DNA from: Bolinopsis microptera
Taxonomy: Eukaryota; Ctenophora; Tentaculata; Lobata; Bolinopsidae
Direction of reading: 5' to 3'
Length of the DNA stretch: 64,000 nt
Assembly: GCF_026151205.1 (NCBI RefSeq)
Contig: NC_087073.1
Location: 16,387,837-16,451,836 of the forward strand
The notes under the pieces were generated by a model, which worked only from the letters and a program-made list of their open reading frames with translations, was not told the DNA's origin and ran no database searches. Shown here piece by piece: positions 33,901 to 46,400 of this stretch. Numbering within the stretch: the first letter of the stretch is position 1; every line of letters begins with the position of its first letter. The position numbers and the translations under genes are program-made.

Positions 33901-36900
33901 CGACCAAGGCACCTTATCTACGGCATATTCTTAGATTAACTATTTTCTAGGATTTAAGGCTGTAACCTTAGTAACCGGCTTTGCAATGGAGTTATTTAAA
34001 ACATAAATCGATATGTCGCAGATTCTGAGTAGGGGCAAGCGGCTGAAGGACACGAGTATCGGAGGATATTGTATAACACACACTCCGGCTTATGATTGGC
34101 TGCTCAGTTGCTTGGGTCAACATCTCTCTTCCCACGACTTGGAACAGCTTATCGTGCAGGCTTCCGAGATCCAGAACAAGTAGGTCAACACACTCAAACA
34201 ACATGCTTCATATTATCGGTATTATTTAAGACAGTAAACACCGGACAAGTTTTTGAGATACAATCTATCTGAAAGTGCTGCACAGTTGCTTAGTAACTTC
34301 ACATGAACCTGCACAGTTGCTAATAGTAACTTCACATGAACCTCCACAGTGGTATCCTCCTGAACGCGATACTCTCCTCTCTACCATACAACTACATCAC
34401 TGATCACGTGTTCGAGCTAGTGGATCAGGTGATCAAGTGCCAGGAGACTGCCTTCCCTGTTTTCTACCTCCTCAAAAACCTTGGTAAGAGATTCCCATGT
34501 AGAAGTTTGCAGCTTTGTTGAAACTCCAGTTTAATCCTTAATATACCTTGTTGGAAGTGCCTAAGTGACTAGAGGAGTCAGACTTTATATATCAACGAAT
34601 ATTGGTGTGAATACTATAACGAATAACAATGGACCCCTCAATATTCTAATAGGGAAAGCAAACCTGAAATCATTTATACCCAGACGTGAGCAGTTAGCAC
34701 TTCTGCTGACAAATCGTGAATTGTTCTTAAAAACATAGCAAACTCTACTTCATAACTATACTTCACACTTTACAGCTGCTCAATTAACTAAAACTGCTTT
34801 CACGCACATTCTCATCCTTATTCTTTGCTGTAGGGTGGATGATTTTACTTCTTCTGCAATAATTAAACAAAAGCACAAGGAACTTGCCTAATAACTGGAA
34901 AGTAACAAGAGTTTTGCTAATAGTAATACCAGACTCCATCAGGCGACAAGCTGACAAATGGTAACCATGGTAACACGTCACAAGCCAGGACTATGTCGAC
35001 ACGTGACCGGAAGAAGCTGATCAAGGTGGTGTGGACTCAGCTCTCATCCCTGGAGGGGCAGATTGATGAGTACATGGAGAGTGCTGTCGTCTGGCTCCAG
35101 TTTGTCTGCCTGTGAGTTCTCATTTCAATTTTATCCTCAATTTGAGTCTTCAAAAAAACATGAACAATTATTTTTAAATGGAATTGGTATTCTACATTGA
35201 TACTTTTGAAGTGTTTTCGGCTACCGGACAACTGAACCCAATTTGGACTTTTCCTGGACAGGGTAGCTTGGGAAAATAATTATAAACCCAATCAGACTAC
35301 CTAATTAACTTTGAAACGACAACTGAACCCAATCGTCACTAGAAATCACTAACAGTTTAACAGGTTTCCAAATACCGTTCTAGTTTAGCTGCTGCCTGGT
35401 TTCTAGTGCTAGATCACAAGCCTAGATCTCCATGGTCAAGGAATACATGAGCAGGATATTTCTTGATTGTGTACTTCTGGCATCTCCAAGTAGAGGTAGT
35501 AGGGGTATCTCGATCCTTTCTCCGGGTGTAGAGGAAACCGTCTGTGTCCAGAAGTAGTTGAGCTCCTCTTTGTCCGCTGATGTACTTGCTGAAGACAACC
35601 ATGATTCGATACTGTGACCATTATCTCTCTTCCTTATGTATTGATCCGATCTGTATAACAAGCGTACTAATATATGACAAGGTCTCAGGTGCCTTTCGAT
35701 CGCGAGATCTGATCTAACAAGCTTACGTGTTCACGAAGCGTGCCGAAAAGGATACGATCCACTGCTCCTCAAGCATCGAGATCCGACCCAGGGCTCAAGA
35801 TCTGAACCATGACAGGCCCTCCCAAAGCATCAGGAGTCACGAGATCTGAGTCAAGTAACCTGAGCCAAGTATACAGCGTGCTAATGGTGCGTTCCATCAG
35901 CTTTGGAAGACATGAAACAGTGGAACTATAAGATCGCCCATCAAGATCTGTATCTACAAGGCTAACTTTCAAAGCTAGTTACTGACAGGTGTCGATAACA
36001 TCAACAGAGACGCAGCAAAACAGTTAGCTCTAAAACAGTAAAACGAGTGGAACACCGTAGAAGAGATGTGTGTGATGCAGGCCACTCCAACGACTAGGAG
36101 GAGACCTTTTCAATCTTCACGTAGCATGTATTTATTAATATTTTACCGGGGTAAGCACAGGGCTCCAATGCTCTAAATTACAGTGGTCATGATCTATCCT
36201 ATAGTGATAATGACCACAGTCCCCTGCGAAGAAGGAGAACCTGAAAATCCGATCGTTGGGTTCAGTTGTCGTATTTCCTTGGGTTCAGTTGTCGTATTTC
36301 CAATTTGGTTGCAGTTGTGATATGACCTGGGTTCAGTTGTCGTTTTGGGATTTAAGCTGATTGGTCACCCAATTAAGCTGATTGGGTGCCTGTTAACTGC
36401 GTGGGAGGGTGGCAGACAACTGAACCCAATTGAACCTAGTTCCCACGCAGTTAACAGGCACCCAATCAGCTTAATTGGGTGACCAATCAGCTTAAATCCC
36501 AAAACGACAACTGAACCCAGGTCATATCACAACTGCAACCAAATTGGAAATACGACAACTGAACCCAAGGAAATACGACAACTGAACCCAACGATCGGAT
36601 TTTCAGGTTCTCCTTCTTCGCAGGGGACTGTGGTCATTATCACTATAGGATAGATCATGACCACTGTAATTTAGAGCATTGGAGCCCTGTGCTTACCCCG
36701 GTAAAATATTAATAAATACATGCTACGTGAAGATTGAAAAGGTCTCCTCCTAGTCGTTGGAGTGGCCTGCATCACACACATCTCTTCTACGGTGTTCCAC
36801 TCGTTTTACTGTTTTAGAGCTAACTGTTTTGCTGCGTCTCTGTTGATGTTATCGACACCTGTCAGTAACTAGCTTTGAAAGTTAGCCTTGTAGATACAGA

Positions 36901-39900
36901 TCTTGATGGGCGATCTTATAGTTCCACTGTTTCATGTCTTCCAAAGCTGATGGAACGCACCATTAGCACGCTGTATACTTGGCTCAGGTTACTTGACTCA
37001 GATCTCGTGACTCCTGATGCTTTGGGAGGGCCTGTCATGGTTCAGATCTTGAGCCCTGGGTCGGATCTCGATGCTTGAGGAGCAGTGGATCGTATCCTTT
37101 TCGGCACGCTTCGTGAACACGTAAGCTTGTTAGATCAGATCTCGCGATCGAAAGGCACCTGAGACCTTGTCATATATTAGTACGCTTGTTATACAGATCG
37201 GATCAATACATAAGGAAGAGAGATAATGGTCACAGTATCGAATCATGGTTGTCTTCAGCAAGTACATCAGCGGACAAAGAGGAGCTCAACTACTTCTGGA
37301 CACAGACGGTTTCCTCTACACCCGGAGAAAGGATCGAGATACCCCTACTACCTCTACTTGGAGATGCCAGAAGTACACAATCAAGAAATATCCTGCTCAT
37401 GTATTCCTTGACCATGGAGATCTAGGCTTGTGATCTAGCACTAGAAACCAGGCAGCAGCTAAACTAGAACGGTATTTGGAAACCTGTTAAACTGTTAGTG
37501 ATTTCTAGTGACGATTGGGTTCAGTTGTCGTTTCAAAGTTAATTAGGTAGTCTGATTGGGTTTATAATTATTTTCCCAAGCTACCCTGTCCAGGAAAAGT
37601 CCAAATTGGGTTCAGTTGTCCGGTAGCCGCGTGGGAACTAGGTTCAATTGGGTTCAGTTGTCTGCCACCCGTGTTTTCTGGTGGTCTATTGTTAATCGTA
37701 GAATGGTATATATCAATAAATCTTCCTATGATTACTATGTGATATAATTAAAGTGATATTTTTCTGGATAGATTTGTTTTTGAGATGATTTAGTTGTTTG
37801 TTGCTGGATATTTTCACCTCACTCTTTAGAACCGCTCTCAGCTCTGACATGGTTAGTACCTGACACTTGTGTCAGTTGCTAACCATATGGACGGTATTCA
37901 AGCACTTTATTTCATTTTAACTTTCAGGGAGATGAACAACACAAAAGACCTGGATGTGATTCTGGATGATATTATCAAGCACTTGCTGCCTGCCAGAACT
38001 TTTGAAGCTTGCTACCCCGCTGTAAGTTTTCTTAATAACATAAATGCTTTTACTGTATTTTATATAAAATTAAAACGCTGTCGTGAGCTTTTTAGAACCA
38101 GACACTCTGAATGTATCAAATTTTTAAAGGAAACCCGCTCCAGATTAATTGAAATTCTTTGCGTTTCAGTTGGATAAGATATTGTCCATTCTCTTATCTT
38201 CTCAAGACGATGTAACAGAGCTGTTCTCCTTATCTAAATTCCTCCCGTTCCTTGACCTGTTTCAAAAAGAAAGTGTTAAAGTGGAGGCTTGCAAGTCCAT
38301 CCTCTCTGCTTTTAGAAGGTATGGTGACAAGTGAGATTTTGCGATTCCTTTTTTCCATCAATCGTTGAATTTTTTCTTTCCAAAAATGAACCCTTCTAAA
38401 ATTAGCGTGACCCAGGACAACATATCTTACATTCCAGTAAGAACGAAGGAAGCACGCGTAGTCCGATAGCTGTCAGCAGTTTTATCTACATCTGTAAAAC
38501 TCTCCACAACTCCGTAAATGCACTCACAAACGAAGATCAGAAAAGAGATATCAGGTTTTACTTTTTACTCTCAGCGTTTCATTCAGGACAACAGTTATCT
38601 CCAGAGTTTGTACTTGTTTATTATATCTCCAGAGTTTGTACTTGTTTATTATATCTCCAGAGTTTCTACTTGTTTATTATATCTCCAGAGTTTCTACTTG
38701 TTTATTGTATCTCCAGAGTTTGTACTAATTGTTTATTGTATCTCCAGAGTTTGTACTTGTTTGTTATATAATCTCCAGAGTTTGTACTTGTTTATTATAT
38801 CTCCAGAGTTTGTACTTGTTTATTATATCTCCAGAGTTTGTACTTGTTTATTATATCTCCAGAGTTTGTACTTGTTTATTATATCTCCAGAGTTTGTACT
38901 TGTTTATTGTATCTCCAGAGTTTGTACTTGTTTATTATATCTCCAGAGTTTGTACTTGTTTATTATATCTCCAGAGTTTGTACATGTTTATTATGTCTCC
39001 AGAGTTTGTACTTGTTTATGGTATCTCCAGAGTTTGTACTTGTTTATTATATCTCCAGAGTTTGTACTTGTTTATTGTATCTCCAGAGATTGTACTTGTT
39101 TATTGTATCTTCAGAGTTTGTACGTATGTTTATAAGAAAGTGGTCTTTTATAAACTAATAAAGACTCTTTATCCTATTTCTTTATCCCTATTACCAGCTG
39201 AATATTCCATGTTCCTCTGTATACTCTACTTCCTGCTAAATAAAACATAACCGCAGTGAGCTGATAAACAACTTCATATCCTCCGTGAGTTACGGTAGAG
39301 ACTTTGAGGAACAGCTAGGATTCTACGTGGAGTGTCGTGATGCATTCTCTAACCTGGACTCTATTCTCTTTTACCTGGTTCAAAGTGTTTGTTCTCTTGC
39401 AGTCCAGACTCTAAATATCACCAAGGTTTGTCAGATCTCACAATACCCTAGGGTGTTTAAGGTCTGAACTCTTTAAACGTGATCAAAGACATCAATGGGG
39501 CGCAAGATAACTGAGTCGTAAAATGCCCACCACCCCCACCCCAACATCTCCCGCCCCCCCCCCCCCCCCCCCAAATTATCCAGTGTTAACTACTTCTCCA
39601 CTCCCCAGGGGAACCACAACAAGAAGAGTGGCTCGTTTGTGAGGGGCTGTGTGGCCTACAGTTACATCACTATACCCAGCATACTTTGTTACTTTGCCCG
39701 ACTAGACCTCTACCTGCTGGCTGGTCAGGTGGCCCTTCTCAACTCCTCTCTTGTTCAGTGTGGGTTTACTACTTGTAACGAAACCTTCAGAAGCAGTTTT
39801 TTAAACAAGAATCACTTTTAAATTATATGCACAACTTATGTCTGAAAGATGAGGGACGTCCGTGTTGTAGTAGTGTAGACTTGGTAGACTCTCTCTAGTT

Positions 39901-41337
39901 ATAATTCTAAAACGAGTATGCAATACAGGTGACTCCCTCTACAAAGAAGCACTGACGCTGATAAGCGAAGTTCCTCCTTCACTTACTGGAACTGACGGTC
40001 GTCAGTATTCCACGGAGCGCCGCCTCATTGACTGGGTATCCAGATACCTCTCCAGTCTGCTATATGTCCCTGACAACCCCGCTCAGCAACCGCTGCACAT
40101 TTTCCGGTGATTTATTAAAACATTCTTAATATGTAGCATAAAACAAGTTTTCATAATTGCATATTTAGAATTTTTTTAAATGGACATGAATGCGCTACAA
40201 GTTCAATCAGAAATGGAGATTGCGTCGTCGAGCCAACGTAGGCGGGTATGCCTTATTTTATGGTTTAACTTGTTTTCAGTGAGTTGTGCAGTGCTATAGA
40301 GTCTTACAAACACTGGTCGAGTAACGGGAATCTTAAAGTACGGGGAGTTCTGTTGAGTTATCTGCTGTCTATCGGACAACCTACCTTCAGTTTCAACATT
40401 CAAAATGTAAGTCACCATTCTTATCCTTCGTACGATATTTAAATATATGTGCTAATTAATTACTATAGTTAATAACTTTTTTAGATTACTTATATTTTAA
40501 CTGTTAATTCATCTGGTGGGTCAGCATGGTCTATTCTATTTTGGATTCCTTGGATTCCTTGGACCTGGATTCTTCGGCTACTTAAACATGGCATGAAATA
40601 CGGCTGTGGCTAGAATCCCACTCCCAGTTAACTGTTAATTATGGTATCATTCGCCGTGTTATGTAACAACTTGTTGAGTGACCTTTGATCTCAGGTAGTT
40701 TCCAATGATAAACTGTATGGACAAAATAAGAAGTACCTAGCTCAAGTGGATGAGCTGCTGGAAACAGTCTTGGAAAAGATTATCAGTTACCTTGATGCCA
40801 TCGGTCAGTGCAGTGTTATGTGTCTAATGAAATTATCCTTAATCTCCACGAATGTTTACGGATAGTCCCAATTAAAACGAGACAAAAATCGAGTTTAAAT
40901 GTTGTGGGTAAACGAGCCGGACTAACGGTTTCTCTTCATCCAACAGATAAATTAGCGCAGGAGTCTGAGAACCTGGAAGAGTTGACTCGGATAGCATATC
41001 GGGTTGTAGAGGGGCTAGATGTAACGCAGCCTAACCCCAACAAGCTGCTTACTAAAGTTGCTTCTCTCTGCTACCAGGTTAGTGTTATGATATTGTGATA
41101 TTACAACTGGAAGTGAAAACTAGTGCGTCATATTCTTACACGATTTATAATTTAGCTGAAAAATGTGTGTCTTGAAATATTATGCACCGCTTTAAGTTAA
41201 TTACCCGATATTCAAATTTTCAGGCGAACAGGAACTTCTTGATTGTTGAGAGCGACGTGGCCAAATCTTCAGTTCGATGGACCAAGATGCTCCCCGCACT
41301 TCAGAAGATACAACGTGAGATAGCGACTCAGATTTAG
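30918..41337 (+). CDS. VPS35L: VPS35L (C16orf62), Commander/retriever subunit
   Basis: 21 exons: 30918-31031, 31435-31653, 31924-32017, 32188-32312 or 32317, 32521-32665, 32832-32968, 33220-33337, 33656-33789, 34022-34179, 34350-34483, about 34985-35111, 37928-38021, 38170-38318, 38438-38554, 39257-39425, 39609-39759, 39929-40106, 40280-40406, 40695-40803, 40947-41077 and 41224-41337. About 947-949 residues; human has 963. Diagnostic matches: [56 protein letters not shown]...[59 protein letters not shown]35L is the scaffold of retriever (with VPS26C and VPS29), which joins the CCC complex in Commander for endosome-to-surface recycling. The exon 4/5 junction is not a clean GT-AG match and the exon 11 start is approximate. 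ATTAAA at 41401 may be the polyadenylation signal. Confidence 0.95.
35219..36406 (-). repeat. Left arm of the palindrome
   Basis: Reverse complement of 36441-37628. Its outer end begins GGCTACCGGACAACTGAACC, a sequence that is subterminal in the intact right-hand element, so this arm lacks the 34-bp terminus. Confidence 0.9.
36407..37670 (+). mobile_element. Complete 1264-bp non-autonomous element (right half)
   Basis: Terminal inverted repeats of about 42 bp: starts GGGTGGCAGACAACTGAACC and ends GGTTCAGTTGTCTGCCACCC. Both subterminal regions repeat the motif GACAACTGAACCC (direct near 36415, 36507, 36556, 36577; inverse near 37515, 37606, 37649), as expected of transposase-binding sites. 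Superfamily not assigned; an 8-bp duplication fits hAT or P types. Confidence 0.85.
38597..39122 (+). repeat. 28-bp minisatellite, about 19 copies, VPS35L intron 14
   Basis: Unit contains TTGTTTATTATATCTCCAGA plus GTTTGTAC. Small variants and indels occur, e.g. 38726-38735 and 38764-38772. Long open frames rich in [20 protein letters not shown] are translations of the repeat and not genes. Confidence 0.92.
39554..39572 (+). repeat. Poly-C tract (19 nt) in VPS35L intron 15
   Basis: Run of C located about 35 bases before the exon 16 acceptor (CTCCCCAG). It lies in the region where a polypyrimidine tract would sit. Confidence 0.9.
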
Positions 41338-42552
41338 ATGTTTCTCTGCTCTGACGTCACGACGTGCCAACTTTAAATCGGTGCAGCATGACAATTTGAC
41401 ATTAAAGCTATGGTACAGATTGAACATTTTGAAAAGATAATCTTATGATAATATCATGGGCTAAGATGGTTATAGTTATTGGAACTCGTCCACATTCACG
41501 TAATCAGTCACAATCAGCGTGCTAAATCAAGGTCGAGATTTTTCTAAAAGAGCCCCTCGGAAGTTTCGACGTATTTTTTAACAATGATTTTGAATCACGC
41601 CGCATGATTGAGGGTTTAAATGCTTCCCTTTTGAGTTATCGGCGAATGATTGCAACTTTTTTTTCGACTACTTGTCACTTGTCAGGGCCACATAGAAACC
41701 GTATAAAAGTCAGACACGTGATGGTCCAGTGCAGAGTGATTTATCATCATTCAATCAGTCGGATAGGTTTTAATATACTATGGAAATGATCCAAGATATT
41801 ATGTACATGTTATTAAGGATGGTAGTTTTGGGTAAAGCATGTCATAATGACGTACACGTTATAGTATAAATAATTATGTTATGTTCACTATTTTGTGTTA
41901 AATTTTTGAACGTCTTTGACCTGCCGTATTTGGCTTCTTCACTACTGCTTGACTGTTTTGTTTTTCCTGTTTGATTTCCGTAGAAGGATTTTTGAATTTA
42001 TTTTTGTTGATTTCGTTAATTAGATGGTGTTCAGATTTTTTATTTTTGTATGCTTTTTATCATTATTCACAAATAAGTTGTTTAGTAATTTACCGTAACT
42101 ATTGTCCCTTAAAGGTTTTGGCGGTAAGGAAACTGTCTGCTGCTATTTAAAAACAATAGCAGCAGGGTGCAGGAACTTGCTGTGTGGAGAGAGGGAGAAA
42201 AGCATGAAAGCGCACTGGCAGAAGAACTAGTAAAAGTCTTGCGAGGCCAGCTCAAAGGAGTGAAATAGCCAGTCAATCTAATTGCGTCATCAACAATTGA
42301 AGCTCTGTATATCAAATGATTGTGATTCTAATTTATATTCGCAACAAAACCGAACATTAAAAACATATTGGTGAAATGAATTTACGATGGTAAAAAACCG
42401 TTTAATTATAATAAAAATAGCCATTGGAAACTTTTTAGTTCTAAAAACTTAAAAATAAGCTTAAAGTTAAAGTTAAAGATATAGCGTTATTGGTTAAAGT
42501 ATAGTGAGTAAATATCAGGTGGTCTGACTTTTGAATAAATTCAAATTTAGGA

Positions 42553-42728
42553 GTCGTTCACATATTACGTAATCAATTTTTAGACAATCCCCCCCCCCCC
42601 CCCCCTCCGTAATCAGTTTTACACAGCTATTGTGTCAAAATTACACTAGCGTAATCGCTTTGCGCTTGGAAACCAAAACCCCCCCCCCCCCCCCCCCCTC
42701 GGCTGATTACGTAATATGTGAACGGCCC
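42553..42728. mobile_element. 176-bp MITE with 22-bp inverted ends
   Basis: Left end GTCGTTCACATATTACGTAA and right end TTACGTAATATGTGAACGGC form near-perfect terminal inverted repeats. Two poly-C tracts (42589-42605 and 42679-42697) sit inside. No coding capacity. The copy-B duplicate of this region near 51.66-51.70 kb appears to lack it, which fits insertion after the duplication. Confidence 0.75.
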
Positions 42729-43197
42729 CTTGGCCTTATGTTTATCCATTATCCATTATCCATTATCCAATTTGGAGTCGCAAAAGTACGAGTGATCCAT
42801 CTCCATAATGCATAAACTTCAACGAAACTACTTGGAGCACCGAACAATCTTTCCCTGAAAACGAAATGAAAATTAAATTTAGTAGTTTATCAAGAGATCT
42901 CAAATTCTGCCAATTCCTAATCCTAAGTCGGTAGAGTTGCACAATTTTACTTGACGGATGTTACTCGTCTAAATTTCTTCGAAGTAGCGCGCGCCGCTTT
43001 CTAGCCCGATGGCAAGCCCGATGCAAGTGCTACGAAGTAGCGCGCGCCGGGCCAGACCATTAAATTAACAATGGTCAAAATTTTACCTTCTCACTTTTGT
43101 TTACGGTTACCGTCCACTGCAACCGGGGCTCAGAATATGAAATTGTGCAGCCCACTTTAAAAGGCGTGAACAGAATGAGTGATGAGGTTGATACACA

Positions 43198-43293
43198 TTG
43201 CATACCTCAACCTGAGCGCAGCCTGTCTCGTACATGACGCGAAGCCGGCCGGCGCGCGAAAAAGTGGTATCTAATCAGGTATCAGGTATGCAA
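43198..43293. repeat. GC-rich insert bounded by TTGCATACCT / AGGTATGCAA
   Basis: A perfect 10-bp inverted repeat at 43198-43207 and 43284-43293 encloses a GC-rich core (GAAGCCGGCCGGCGCGCG). It lies in a segment of about 250 bp present downstream of gene A but missing at the matching place downstream of gene B (about 51.95 kb). Confidence 0.5.
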
Positions 43294-43484
43294 CGTTGAA
43301 CGTGTTTCAATGATGAAGTTGTTATGAACAATTTTCTATTGTTAATGGACTAACCCGGCTAAAATTTCGAGAAGAAAACGGCGCGTTTTTAGTGCTACAG
43401 GCTACTTGAGTACTTCGAAAAAATCTAGACGAGTATCATTGATCATCTAATCATCCGTGATCAAGTTGAACAACCTTGTTAGAG

Positions 43485-46400
43485 CTATACCTCGCAATAT
43501 TTTGCAGCGTGTAGAGTCCTCATTAAGTCATCACGAATGTTTGCAGGGACCGTCCAGGAGGCTCTCTTTTCCATTTCCCGAGCAGACCATTCTCTTTCGA
43601 AACTATTGTCCAACCTGGAATGTGGAAACAGAGTTAGAATTCGATACTAATGTGGTTAGGTTAGTTTCTAAACCTATACTTATAGCTGAGTACAAAAATG
43701 TTGTTGACAAATTCGCGGATGATTACTATATATACACGATGACACATATTATGTATTATATACAATTGCAATTACAAGCACATTGTGTAACATCACGGCA
43801 GATTTGTAGGTACAACTACAGTGTAAATTAACGTTATTTTGACTAACTCGTAAAAGCTTTGCCACTCAAAGTCGGGATCCATGGCGGGAATGATCTTGTA
43901 CACACTTTCAACCACTCTCTGAACGTTGTCGAACATTTCTGTGGATAAAATAGCTATAAGCTATAGCCATTCTGCATATACAATAGAGAACTTCAACTAC
44001 ATAAAAATAAAGGAGATGTAATTAAATCCTGGAGCTGAGAATGAGATGATACCGACCTTATCGGACGTTATTTTACCGAACCGTAGCTATTGCACTAATA
44101 GTAATGAATTATGTACTTACTCTCATCCTCCAGCATTCTCCTCAAACAGCACGGGTACAAGGCTCCTCTGTCCTTCTTACATTTCTTTTCGCAGTAGAAA
44201 GCGTTGGTTGCTTTGGCGGTCATGTTGAGCGCCACTTCCCAAAACTCCTCAGTTCCTCCGTCAAAAGTCGGATCCCGACCGTCTTTAGCTGCATTTGTAA
44301 ATATTACGGAGTGAAATTTATTAACTTCCTTCTTGCCTATAACTATTTGAACTGAACTTAAGTATACTAAGTGGCTAAAAACCTTCGTCCCAGCCCTCAG
44401 GAGTTGACGTTATATTTATATAATTTTAATTTTATATGTGAACCCTTTTTTAATTCTAAGGTTATATATTCTAAGGTTATATATTCTAAGGTTATATATT
44501 CTAAGGTTATATATTCTAAAGTTATATATTAAACTTATTCTTAAAGTGTACATGGTCATGATAAATTTGAAATTAAAATGTACAACTATTTACAAATACA
44601 GTATAGCAGCCACAGAAAACTGGTGTTTAAATTTCGAGTGTTATTTCGAGCCTCAATTATAGCAGATACAGCTCCTTACAGCTGTTACGTTCTAGTACTA
44701 AAAGTACGTATGACTACGTATATAATTTATATTAACGTACTCCAAACGCGGTATGAGCCAAACATAGCATCGCAACGTTTTTCTTGAGTCTTCTTGTACT
44801 TTCTGCCACCGTCATCGTAATCGTCTAAATCCTCAACAGTATTCACACCCATCTCTACTAACTCCTCAAGAACTAGGAATGAATGTGTCTGTAATGAAAT
44901 ATCTAGCATTTAATATTTTAGAACCCATATTGCATAATGATAAATGGAACTTGGTTGAGGATCGTTCACATGTTACACTTACGTAAGCTAGTTTACAAAC
45001 AGCTATGATGCCAGATGCGAAGTGTAAAAAGTCGACAGTGACAGCTGAAGTTCAAAGAGTTATATATATATAACTAACTATATAACCAATATATATATAT
45101 ATTGGTGATCGAATAATAAATGAATATTGAACAAACATTGCCGTTGAAAATAGAGTTGAGACATATTCCAGTGCTGGTTTCCTCACACACTCCCGCCAGC
45201 AATCTATCAAAGAACTTGCTCGCCTGTGGGACATTATCGTAAACAATATGCTTACATAAACCAAGAAATGTAAATACAAGTACTACTGTTATTCAAAATT
45301 GGTGATACATAACACAAAAGTCGAGAATCTGAATGGATACACCTATTGTAGTTTGACACAAACTATACATCAATATGAATATTCGACAGAGGTAAACTCT
45401 GGCAAACTACAGTCCAGGCTCTGTCAAACTCAAATTAAACATAAAATCATTATTTTTTTTAATATTTTTTACTTACAGATTTAACGTCCACGTTTCTAGC
45501 AATCTTTTCGAACGCTACAATATCATTTTCGTTATTGCCAGTTGCAGCAAAAAGAGCATTGGCGTTATAGCTGAAAAGTTCATATTTTGTTCGTTAATTA
45601 TGAATTAACAGTAACAGCTAGTAACACATGTTGTTATGTAGCGATGACTACAATGACAAGAAAATAAATCCAATTATATACAGTCCAAATGAAATTGTGA
45701 ACTGAATGAAACAATCGTATATTTATCAGGGAACAAATTATTATATATGATTATGAGGCCATCCATTAGTATTACATGACAATGACATGTTGCTAGGAAC
45801 TGTGGTGCTATACAAATTCATGGTCGTAAGTTGTTCCTTGCTTGTTGCTAGTCACTACGTTTATTATGTAAATTAATTATACCAACCATGATACTTACAA
45901 TGGGGCACATTTGAATGCAGCTTTGAAGAACTCCCGTCCGCAGGTACACATGTCCAATTTCTCAAATGCAGTTGACAACTCCCTGTGGATGATTTCCATG
46001 CCTTCCTTGTAATCGGTGGCGTTGAAGAAGTCCGTGAATATCTGTGCTCCGTGTTCCAGGAAGTAGTGAGCGAGATCACATTTGAATCCGACGCACTGAG
46101 GGCTGACACTCTCAAATTCTTCCATGCAGTTTCGGTCCAGCAGGAAGGAGTTGTAGATGGTGATGTTATCTGAAGTCAAGTAACACAGCTCTGGGATCAC
46201 GTCCTCTCTCACACGTTCGATAACGCTATCATCAAACCTATATTTCACTCCCTCTTCGTGGACCTCTGAGTCCACAACATCATTTATGTCGTCATGATAA
46301 ACACCAAGCATCTCTCTTATTGGTCTCTGCGGGTTTTATTATTTAGTTCAGTATGTAAGAGCTGAAGAGATTAGGTATAAAACAAGTGCTGTGTTGCTAA

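Larger units (their letters stand above)
35211..37678. mobile_element. 2.45-kb palindromic DNA-transposon insertion in VPS35L intron 11
   Basis: The insertion (35219-37670) is flanked by the direct repeat GTGTTTTC at 35211-35218 and 37671-37678, an 8-bp target-site duplication. It consists of a left arm (35219-36406), a 34-bp spacer (36407-36440) and a right arm (36441-37628) that is the reverse complement of the left. Every landmark I compared is symmetric about 36423.5 with no indel. The right end (37637-37670) is the inverse of the spacer, so 36407-37670 is a complete 1264-bp element with about 42-bp terminal inverted repeats starting GGGTGGCAGACAACTGAACC. The left arm is an inverted second copy lacking that terminus. 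Small mirrored open frames (such as 36875-37078 and 35769-35972) have no transposase motifs, so the element is non-autonomous. It lies wholly inside the intron. Confidence 0.92.
41338..43484. other. Intergenic between convergent VPS35L and secreted-protein gene A
   Basis: VPS35L 3' UTR up to about 41.4-41.5 kb, then AT-rich DNA. From about 41.93 kb on, the sequence resembles 51.15 kb onward (shared blocks such as CTTGCGAGGCC and CAGTCAATCTA), the left edge of the tandem duplication. Also holds the MITE at 42553-42728 and a GC-rich patch with a 16-bp direct repeat GAAGTAGCGCGCGCCG at 42981 and 43034. Confidence 0.6.

Noticed and set aside
35414-37433. Mirrored open frames of 60-80 codons in the palindrome, possible transposase
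   Set aside because: No DDE, BED or hAT motifs. They are short, overlapping in three frames, and symmetric simply because the arms are.
38518-39250. Hydrophobic open frames rich in [17 protein letters not shown]
   Set aside because: Translation of the 28-bp intron minisatellite; hydrophobicity comes from T-rich DNA.
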